This document shows, piece after piece, positions 55,985-64,000 of a stretch of 64,000 nucleotides of DNA. The position numbers and the translations under genes are program-made. The DNA lies in assembly GCA_024345305.1 (NCBI GenBank), contig BRON01000009.1, positions 310,001 through 374,000 of the forward strand. Reading direction: 5' to 3'. Every line of letters starts with the position of its first letter. Position 1 is the stretch's first letter. Below the pieces are notes generated by a model that was given only the letters and a program-made list of their open reading frames with translations, did not search any database and had not been told where the DNA came from. The stretch comes from Mrakia gelida. Lineage: Eukaryota > Basidiomycota > Tremellomycetes > Cystofilobasidiales > Mrakiaceae.

Positions 55985-56092
55985 GTTGGGAGGGAGGGAG
56001 AGGGAGGAGGAGCCGAACCTGAAAAAGGTGAGCTCGAACTTTCGCTTTCCCTCCCTTCCTCCCCTCAAGGCCCGACGTCCGACCCCACCTCA
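55985..56092. repeat. Direct repeat copy 2, in the TPR-like gene promoter
   Basis: Contains AAGTGGTTGGGAGGGAGGGA, then GAACCTGAAAAAGGTGAGCT, CGAACTTTCGCTTTCCCTCC and ...CGACCCCACCT, ending just before the ATG at 56096. The matching copy lies 2.05 kb upstream, on the far side of F-box E. Confidence 0.8.
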
Positions 56093-56095
56093 CCC

Positions 56096-57471
56096 ATGTC
56101 CTCTTCTCCAGCAGCCATCCTTCCGACGGAGCTCGCCTTTCTTTCCCTCTTCCCTCAATCCGACTCGGAATCGGAAGAAGAGTCTTCGGCGCCTCCGAAG
56201 CTGAGCTCGAAGGAGGAGAGGATTCAACGAGCTATCGACCAAGGGAAGGCCTCGTACAACTGGGATCAGGCAGAGACCAAGTTCGGGGTGAGTCGAGCTT
56301 TTGTTGGGCCGAAGAGTGAATACGAAAAGCTGATCTTCGTGAGGGTCTGGTTTGGGGACAACAGTGGTTTGCGGACGACGAGATAACGGCGAAGAAGACT
56401 GCTGAGGGCAAGGTCAAGCAGAGGAATCGAGGTGAGCTCGCTTTTTCTCTTCCCTCGCTGTCCTGTCCCACGACCCTTCTTTTTTCTCAAGAAGCATCTA
56501 CTCTCAGCTTGGTCGAAGAAGAGTCACCAGTGATCTTTTTGAGACGCTGCGATCAAAGGGACGGCGAGAAATGAGCTCGAGCTGACCTTGACCTTCCTTT
56601 CCCTCGCTCCCCGCTCAGAGCACCTCGCCGTTTCTTGCTACCATCGCCAGCGCTACCAGGAGTGCTTGGACGTCTGCTTGGAATACCTGGCTCCTGAGGG
56701 CATGGATAACCGGGAGATTCTGGATCTTGCTTTGAGAGCCTGCTTGAAGCTGAAGGACGCAGCGACTGGGGAGAAGCTCGCGAGAGGATGTCGGTCGAAG
56801 GTGAGCTTGAGCTCGTTTTCGCTTCTCCTCCCTTTCCCCGACGCTGACTGATCTCTCTGCTCTCACGATGATTTAGTGGACAACAACGATGCACCTCGCT
56901 CATACTTGTGGCCAAGTATTTCTCATGGCTGGACTCTACAGCGGTTCGTTCTCAACCTCTCTCTTTCTTCGCGCTGCCCTCTTCCCTCGCTGACTCTTCA
57001 CGTTCGTTTATCTCAGACTCCTTCAAAGCCCTACTCTGCGCCATCTCTCCTCGAGCCCTTCAGTACCCTCACCTCCTCACCGTCCAAGAATGCCTCACCG
57101 CCTGGTCGTCTCCCTCCTCCTCTCGACCCGACGCTGAACGTCTCGCCGCCTCTCAACTCCTCCACGACGTCTCCCACGGGACCAGCTTCCTCTCCTACCA
57201 CTTTGATCGACCGCTCTTCTCGTCCAAACCCTGTCGAAGAGAGAACGCGCCCAGGAACGCGTCCGGAGGAGCAGCAGAGGTCAACGAGAGGGCAGAGCAC
57301 GTTTGGTTGACTCCCGCAGAGGTGGATGGGATAGGGAAGGTTTTGGAACTGGATGGGAGAACGATGGGGAGGCTGCAGGGCTTGTGGGTGAAGATGCTTT
57401 CGGCTCTGAGGGTGGAAGGTGGGGAGCAGGATCTGGACGAGGAGGACGACGGAGGAGTTAGGAACTTGTAG
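56096..57471 (+). CDS. TPR-like helical protein of unknown function
   Basis: MSSSPAAILPTELAFLSLFP with QSDSESEEESS (an acidic stretch), then SSKEERIQRAIDQGKASYNW, WFADDEITAKKTAEGKVKQR and a helical repeat region: EHLAVSCYHRQRYQECLDVC, LEYLAPEGMDNREILDLALR, ACLKLKDAATGEKLARG, WTTTMHLAHTCGQVFLMAGL, YSDSFKALLCAISPRALQYP. Paired helices with A/Y/G spacing resemble tetratricopeptide repeats. The C-terminal part has HVWLTPAEVDGIGKVLELDG, LQGLWVKMLSALRVEG and an acidic end. Six exons join cleanly. I do not recognise a named family; a scaffold role is the only inference possible. Confidence 0.62.
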
Positions 57472-57749
57472 TGCGTCGCGAAAAAGATGGCTTGCTGTTT
57501 TCTTCTCTCCAATTTTTTATCAGTTCGATGTCTTCCTTAGATCTCTATCCATCTATCTGCTGTGGCGTCTGGACGAAGAAGCTCAACAAGACGACCCAAG
57601 AAAAAATACAAGGGGAGGGAGGAAGGGAAACGAAAAGGACGCCCCCTTGCTCTCGAACAGTCAACAACTCGCACGCTTTCTCTCCCTCCCCTCCCTTCCC
57701 TTCCTTCGTCATTGCATCCATCGCTCTTCTCCCCCTCCCTCCTGTTCTG

Positions 57750-60743
57750 ATGGCCACTCGCCGAGCATCTACGAGGGTCTCGAACGGCTCCTCTTCCTCC
57801 TCCACTCATCAATCTCCAGAAGCAGCACCATCTACGACGACCCAAAACGAGAAACGACGCGCTCCGCCTTCCTTCCCTGCCTTGAACGCAACCGAGGAGG
57901 AGGTCTTTGGAACCAAGAAGATGAGGAGAACAGCTGGTCAAGATGTGAGTATCCAAGCTACGTGTATACATCGCTCAGAGGGGAGGGGCGACAGCAGAGA
58001 TGGATGGGGGGAGGGAAAGCATAGAGGAAGGGAAAAGAGGAGCTGACCTTCCGTGCGTTCTCTAGCCTCCTATCGAGCTCCTCCAGTCTTCCTCTCAATC
58101 TTCCCAACCTCCGAATCCACCATCTACATCTATAGCTCAATCTCCTCCTCCACCTCCAGCACCAAAACGTAAAGCCAAGGCCAAGGGTAAGGCGAAACGA
58201 GGTCCCAAACGTCAGTGCCCTCCCTTCCCTTCCCCCCCCCCCCCCCCCTCCCTCGCCTTTCCCATCCATCCATGCTGAACTCGTTATTATGCTTCTCCTT
58301 CGTACCACAGTATCATTCATTCCTCCCCCTCCTGTCCCCTCTTCGCAAACTCCACCCTCTCCATCGTCTCAACCTCTACCACCAGCGCAATCAACGTCCT
58401 CCTCCTCAAGAGGACTCATGCTCCCTCCTCCTCCTGCTGCTTCTCGAAAGCCAGCGAGAGGTCGCCCTTCCCAGGTCGCCAAAGCAGCTAGGGATCCGGA
58501 CGAGGACGAGGAAGGGAGTGGTGGTGGAGCAGCAGCAGCAGGTCCTTCGGTCGCGAAGAAGCCTCGGTCGGTGAAGGGGAAGAGTGCGGCTGGATCGGTG
58601 GGGAGGGAGGAGGAAGTCGAGGTCGGGTTGGAAGGAGGGAGGTTGATGGATGAGATGGCGGAGGAGCAGGTTAAACGGAGTAAGGTTGTAGGAGTGAGTA
58701 CCTCGTTTTCTTCAGTTCTATCGTGTTTGACGCGTGGGGAGATCGGAGGGAGGAGGAACGAAGGGACGAGGAGTGCTTGGAAGGGAGAGGGCAAGAACCC
58801 ACGCGTCCTTCTCCCATCCTCCATATCTCTACCACTCGAGCAAACGCGCTCTCATCCTCTCGCGATGCTCTGGTCCTAACGTTCCCTCTCCTCTCCCACC
58901 TACTCTTTTTCTCCAGCACGGCGCACCAGCCTTCGAGATCCTCAGCTTCGCTCCTCCCAAACCCAAGTCCTCCTCCAAACCCTTCTCCCTCCCCGCTCCT
59001 CCCAAGCCCTCGACCTCCCACGGACACCTCGCCGACGTATCAGCTGGAGACTCGACGGTACCGATACAGATCAGCGATACGCCGATGATTCGCAAGAACC
59101 AGGAGATGAGGAAGAACGTGTCCAAGAGGAACTCGTTCTCCCAGAGAGGAGCCAGAGCGAGTGCTAGTTTCGGGAAGGGCGAAGCTAGTGAGTACATGCA
59201 CCTTTGGGCCTTATCTTGGGTGGATGGGCTGAGATTGGACGGAAGGACGCGATCAGAAGGTGGGAGGGAGGGAGAAGCAAGGGAGGAGGAACGAAGCTGA
59301 CCTCGCCTCGCTTTCCTCCGACTCGCTTCCTTCCAGCTACTCCTCATCCTCAAGTCGACACATCCTCGTTCTACAAGCACATCGACGGAGAGGAACCAGA
59401 AGCCATCCGGATGCGCCATCTCCTCGTCTTCGTCGGGAAACGAGTCGCTTCAACCCTCACCTCGACCGGCTCCGTCGATGGAAGCTCAGGTCCTCCTCCC
59501 GACGTCAAGGGGAAGGGAAAGGCGACGGCTCAGGCTTCGTCGTCGTCGTCGTCAAGGACCAAGGATGGAGAGATCATCGCTGCTGAGGTGATGGAGGATG
59601 TTTTGAGGATGCTGGTGAAGGCCAAGGTCGATACGAATCCTCAGTCGTCTGGGTCGCAGGTTCGTCCCTCCTCTCTCTGTTCCCTGTCTTGGTCTTCGTT
59701 TGGAGCTCGATCTGACCTTGACTCGTTCTTCGTTTACTTCACAGCCCTTTTCCCTTCCCAAGAAGCCAACACTACCTCATCCTGGAAACGTCCAGAATCG
59801 GAAGGTCGAGGCGGAGGGAGAACGGTTCATCAAGAAGTGAGTCTCGTTCAGCTTGCCTCCTCTCGAACGAGCCTTCTTTGGCTCTATCACGCTGGAGCTG
59901 ACTCTTTCTTTCTCTTACGTCTTCTCAGGGGTCGTGCTGAAGAGGCTCTCTGGTCAGCAGCCGTCAAGTCAGCGAACGCTCTTCAAACTCGAACCTGCGA
60001 CGCGATCGTCAAGAAGGTCACCTCCCCCGACTGGGCCGACTCGCTGCTGGACGATCTGGTGGATCCGGCGGACGCTCAGGCGGCGGAGTTGGCTAAGCTG
60101 GTGCTTGGAAGGGAGGGAGGGGCTGAGGTGCCGGAGGATTTGGAGTTTTCGGTGAGCTCGACTTCCCTCCCTCCCTTCTTCTCGAGCTCGAGCTCGCGAC
60201 TCCCCTCTCCTTCGTGTTCGATCTCTTTCCCTGGCTGACCCTCCCTCTTCGTTTACGCCTCTTCCTCAGATCCACACGATGCAACAAATCACCCAAACCG
60301 CCGTCCAAGTCTCCAACGAATCCACTCGTCTCATGGACTCCCTCTTCGCCAGTCTCACTCAAACGCTTCGAGATCGAGACTCAGCAGGTCAAACCTCCTC
60401 CTCCCACGCTCTTCTTTCCTCCTCCTCCAACTCCGGACCAGGCCCTTCCTCCCTCCTCAACCTACCCTCCACCACCTCCTCGTCGTCCTCGTCGTTCTCG
60501 GATCCCATGGCGACCCTTCGAGCTCTCGCCAACAGAGCTGCCGCTCATCCGAAACAGGAAACCCTTCGAGCTGCCGCTGCTCTGTCGGCTTTGGGACCCT
60601 CGGGAACGTCGTCGTCCTCGTCAGGCTCGTCGTTGAACCCTCCTACGACACCGAGACGATCTGCTCTGCCTCCGACGACGCCGAGAAGAGCGACGGGGAC
60701 GACTCCGTTTAGGAGTGGGAGGACACCGGGACCGGCGGAGTAG
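57750..60743 (+). CDS. DSN1: Kinetochore Mis12-complex subunit DSN1/Mis13
   Basis: A long disordered, basic N-terminus (MATRRASTRVSNGSSSSS... AKRKAKAKGKAKRGPK-like, RKPARGRPSQVAKAARD) precedes the conserved part: MIRKNQEMRKNVSKRNSFSQ, RGARASASFGKG, PHPQVDTSSFYKHIDGEEPE and AIRMRHLLVFVGKRV. Then come VMEDVLRMLVKAKVDTN, EEALWSAAVKSANALQTRT, WADSLLDDLVD and QITQTAVQVSNESTRLMDSL, with a Ser/Thr-Pro tail (PTTPRRSALPPTTPRRATGT). The 'R.S...RG.RASS.G.G.....PH..V....FYKHI....PE..R...LL...G.R' block is the Mis13/DSN1 signature. The basic KRNSF and RASAS sites sit where Aurora B phosphorylates DSN1 to control CENP-C binding (family knowledge). Its complex partner NNF1 is also in this window. Confidence 0.85.
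58232..58248 (+). repeat. Poly(C) tract, 17 bases, inside a DSN1 intron
   Basis: Seventeen C in a row in the first half of the intron that starts at GTCAGTGCCC (58211), well before its acceptor near 58310. Confidence 0.9.
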
Positions 60744-62301
60744 CCTAGTACAGCGTTTTTTGGGTTCATCTCGAGTTTGGGAAGGAGGAGGTGGTGGGTG
60801 CGTTCGTTCGTCGTTTCTCTTTTGGGTCTTCATCTCTTCATCTCTTTGTCTCTGCTCGTACCTTCGTTTTTTCTCTTCTCTACCTCTTTTGTTCCCTTCT
60901 TTCTATCGCGTCTCTCTTTTCGTTCTCTCTCGTTACGCTTCCATAATCGTTCAACTTTGCGGTCGAGGAAACGTTCGGGAGGGAGGGATCGTTGTTTGAG
61001 CTTTGGGTTTGGCTCTTTCGTTCTTTCTTTCGCTTTTTTTTCTGATACCACGACTGCATACCTACACGAGGGCTGCTCGCTTGAGAGAGGGAAAGGGAGT
61101 CAAGGAAGCTCGAAACGCGTCGAGCTCGAGGGAGTCGAGATATTGCTCGGCTACTGCTGACCCGTCCACTACAAGGCGTGTTCATCTTCTGTGTGGGACA
61201 GTACGAGATCGTGCTGACCAACCAAGCTCATGTGGCGAGAACAACGATGGAGGAACGAGCGCGAGCGAAGGCGAGATGGGAAGACGCGTCCGACGGTGAA
61301 ACTTCTCGTTGTTCGTTCGACAAAACTCCGGCTCTGCAGCGTGCTCAAATCGTTCCTGGAAGATGACGGATATGACCAAACTCGAACAACAAACCTCTCG
61401 AACTTGGAAGAGGGACCAAGCTCAAGGGAAGTGAACAGCACAACAACGAAACGAAACGATACGCGCTGTGGATCGATCTTTCGCGTCCATCTTCCTCCCT
61501 CGAGTCGTGGCGTTGGCGGTCTCAGTGGAAGTTTTTCTGTGGCAGAATCACAAGCCGCGAAGATGCAGATCCCTCGTTTCACTCCCACCAAGGAAGGAGA
61601 GGGCTCCCTCGGTCGGAGATTCGCGCGACGCCCCTCTCCCTTTTGTTCGACGAGTCTCGAGAGGGGAGGAGTTTGGTCCTTTGTTTCTCTCCTCCTCCAA
61701 CCAACCATCTCCCTCTTCCTCCTTCCCGCCTTCGTTCTTTCTTTCTCGGATAGACTCATCTCTCGCTCTGTGAGTACAAGAGTTGGGTTCAGATGTTGGC
61801 AGATGGTAATGGAGGACAGGGAGGAGGAGAAGGAAGAGGGAGGTGAGGGGAGGATGGATCGCTGGAGGTCCAGGAGGAGGAGCTCGACGTCGCCTCCCTC
61901 GTCGAGTGGATCCCTTCTCTTGAGCGTATGGGTTGGTCGTGAACCTACTAGGATACGTTCCGAGGGGACTCAATACCTCGGTCGTCGGTGATGAGGAGCG
62001 TTCAGCTTCATCGAGTGCTCCTTCGCTCGGTCGATGACCTCGAGCGCTTCCGCCTCCTTCCCCCCTCGCCTTCCCATGCCAACTCTTTCTCCCAGAGATT
62101 CCCTCCCCCAATCCACCGTCGCTCGCTCGGAATCAGTCAACCAACCTCCAATCCCCGCAACTGACTCAACTTTGCAACTTTCCTCTCTCGTCCAGTTTTG
62201 AATCCCCCCAAACAACCCACCGACCACCACGTTCCAACCTCAATACCCACACCCACCCACCCACTTAGTCTACCCTTCCGCCTTCGAAATATCCTCGTAG
62301 C
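60744..62301. other. Long intergenic region upstream of the G-alpha gene
   Basis: About 1.56 kb, the longest apparently gene-free stretch here. The first part (60744-61060) is very T/C-rich, the DSN1 3' region. The middle holds ACGCGT sites (near 61114 and 61286). The last 200 bases before the G-alpha ATG are C-rich with CCCACCCACCCACC near 62247. Open frames on both strands at 61169-61991 are arginine/serine-rich without recognisable homology. A 5' UTR intron or long regulatory region for the G-alpha gene is plausible. Confidence 0.45.
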
Positions 62302-64000
62302 ATGGGAGCCTGTATGTCATCGGAATCGGATACGCCCGAAGCTAGACGGAATAGAGAGGTCGAGAAGGCCATCAGAGAGGTCAGTTCAGTTTCAGCCCTC
62401 ATCCTCCCTTCCTTCTCCTTCTCAACCTCCTCCCCTCGCGAACTCGACTGGCTGACGCGTCTTGAAACGGCCCTTCGGTATACAGGATGAGCGGAAGATG
62501 CAGATGCAGGTGAAGCTGCTGCTGCTGGGTGCTGGAGAGAGTGGGAAGAGTACTGTTCTCAAGGTGCGTCCGTTTCGCGACCTCGTCCTTCTTTCCCTTC
62601 CTTCCCTCCCATCCCTTCGCTTCGTCTCCAACGATGCTGACGTTTATGTCATCGTCTCCGTCGCTATCAGCAAATGCGTCTGATCCACAACGTCCCCTTT
62701 ACACCATCGGAAATCGAAGGTGAGTTCATCAAGCTTCGGAAGTCGACCTTCGCGTTGACCTTTCGCCGAACGAACGATGAGCTAACTCTCGCTCCCTCTT
62801 CGTCCCATCTCCTTCTAGACTACCGTCAACTCGTCTTCTCCAACCTCGTTAGTGGGATGAGGACGATCATCGATACGATGGATCAGTGGGAGATGTGTGT
62901 GGCTCCAGACAACCGTGTTCGTGTTTTCCCTTCCTCTCCTTCCCCTCTCTTCGCTCCCTGAACGACTCGAGCTCACCTCCTTTCTTCTCCTTTGGTGCTG
63001 CATCTTTACTTTTGCAGAGGAATGTAGCAATCGTTGACGCCGCTCCAGATCTGGTGACAGGCCAGGCCTTCCCCATCGAGTACATGCGACCTCTCATCAG
63101 TCTGTGGACGGATCCTGAGGTGCAGAGGTGTTACGAGAGGGGAAACGAGGCTGCTTTGCCTGAGAAGTGAGTCCTCACATCATCGACCTTCTGTCTCTCT
63201 CACTCGCTCGCTCAGAAGGAAGGACGTTTTGTCGTCGGCGACGAGCTCGAGCTCACCTTTCGTCCTCCTTCCCTCTTCTCCATCTCAGCCTGCCGTATTA
63301 CTTCCAAAACATCGACCGACTGTTCCTGCCTGACTATCGTCCGACAGAACAGGATACGGTTAGGAGTCGAGCCAAGACGACGGGTATTTCTGAGACTGCG
63401 TTCAAGATTGGAGAACTTGTGAGTTTGGCGGACGAACGAAGTTGGTTGAACGAAGGCGCGTCGAGGTCGAAGGCTGATCCGAACTCTCTTCACCTTCCCT
63501 TCGCAGAACTACTCCATGTTCGATGTCGGAGGTCAGCGTTCAGAGAGGAAGAAGTGGATTCAGTGAGTCTCTTCTCTCATCTCTCCCTCGACTCGACTTC
63601 GACTCGAGAGATCTGACCTCTCCTCGACTTCGTTCGTTTGCAGTTGTTTCGAGGACGTCACCGCCATCCTCTTCCTCGTCGCCATCTCCGGATACGATCA
63701 GTGCCTGGTAGAGGACAAGGACTCGAATCAGATGCAGGAGGCTCTCATGCTCTTCGACTCGGTGCGTCTTTCTTCGTCTTGTCTTCCACCGAGCTCGACA
63801 GTCAAAGTCGGTTCTTGCTCTTCGCTGACCTTCGTCCTCGTTCGTCAAACAGATCTGCAACTCCCAATGGTTCACCAAGACGAGCATCATCCTCTTCCTG
63901 AACAAGGACGATATCTTCAGGGAGAAGCTGAAGACCCACTCGCAGATCGAGCAGTACTTCAGTGATTACAAGGGACCTCCGGGAGATTATCTGCAGGTTC
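62302..64000 (+). CDS. Heterotrimeric G-protein alpha subunit (3' end outside window)
   Basis: [20 protein letters not shown] has Gly2 and Cys4 for N-myristoylation and palmitoylation. Then [20 protein letters not shown] (P-loop), the helical domain ([60 protein letters not shown]), switch [14 protein letters not shown] with the catalytic Arg and Thr, switch [22 protein letters not shown] with the catalytic Gln, [20 protein letters not shown], and the guanine-specificity motif [15 protein letters not shown]. The window ends within the next conserved region ([10 protein letters not shown]). At least seven introns are seen. Gα proteins relay receptor signals such as pheromone or nutrients to cAMP and MAPK pathways. 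Which fungal Gα subgroup this is cannot be decided without the C-terminus. Confidence 0.93.

Noticed and set aside
54726..56093. 455-residue minus-strand open frame across F-box E
   Set aside because: A different frame of F-box E. The real frame shows the F-box domain and the conserved C-terminus shared with copies C and D.
61169..61991. Long open frames on both strands before the G-alpha gene
   Set aside because: Composition is arginine/serine-rich and they overlap each other on opposite strands. No recognisable domain, and no intron structure like the other genes.
1..64000. Search for tRNA, rRNA, transposase, integrase or reverse-transcriptase genes
   Set aside because: No tRNA A/B-box pair, rRNA block, terminal repeats or mobile-element protein motifs were noticed by eye. 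This is not proof of absence.

Overview
The window looks like nuclear DNA from an intron-dense, fairly GC-rich basidiomycete yeast, most likely a Pucciniomycotina or Microbotryomycetes-type red yeast. This is an inference from gene content and intron style; no marker gene was compared. Nearly every gene is split by many short introns that start GTGAGT, GTGAGC or GTTCGT, carry a CTGAC-type branch site (often inside GAGCTGAC), and end CAG. Because of this the exons had to be joined by eye, and boundaries are approximate unless stated.

Layout. 0-1 kb: start of a NUP159/NUP214-type nucleoporin (minus, cut by the window edge). 1.6-4.2 kb: DHA2-type MFS transporter (plus). 4.5-6.2 kb: NSE3/MAGE subunit of SMC5/6 (minus). 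6.7-7.6 kb: secreted Ser/Thr-rich GPI-type protein (minus). 7.9-11.4 kb: second DHA2 transporter (minus). 11.7-13.0 kb: SAM methyltransferase (minus). 13.1-14.5 kb: SCI1-like nuclear protein (plus). 15-19 kb: MYND gene A, an F-box relic, F-box A and a MYND relic. 19.6-21.1 kb: kinetochore NNF1 (minus). 21.6-29.3 kb: very large NUM1/ApsA cortical anchor with a repeat-rich middle (plus). 30-38.3 kb: MYND B, a PNPOx-like protein, MYND C, F-box B and F-box C. 39.1-41.4 kb: MARVEL-type membrane protein. 41.9-44.5 kb: ERV41. 44.9-45.4 kb: small unknown gene. 46.4-47.4 kb: F-box D. 47.8-52.0 kb: Zn2Cys6 transcription factor. 52.2-53.4 kb: short-chain dehydrogenase. 54.8-55.9 kb: F-box E flanked by direct repeats. 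56.1-57.5 kb: TPR-like protein. 57.8-60.7 kb: kinetochore DSN1/Mis13. 62.3-64.0 kb: G-protein alpha subunit, cut by the window end.

Two layers are interleaved. One is conserved housekeeping genes: nuclear pore, SMC5/6, Mis12 complex, dynein anchoring, ER-Golgi traffic and G-protein signalling. The other is two lineage-specific, recently duplicating families (F-box-like leucine-rich proteins and MYND zinc-finger proteins) that occur as linked modules, inverted copies, truncated relics and frameshifted copies. The most notable points are an inverted duplication of an F-box/F-box/MYND module, three microexons of 8, 8 and 12 nt at functionally critical positions, phase-0 repeat exons in NUM1, and a palindromic GACGCGTC motif that recurs in introns and spacers.
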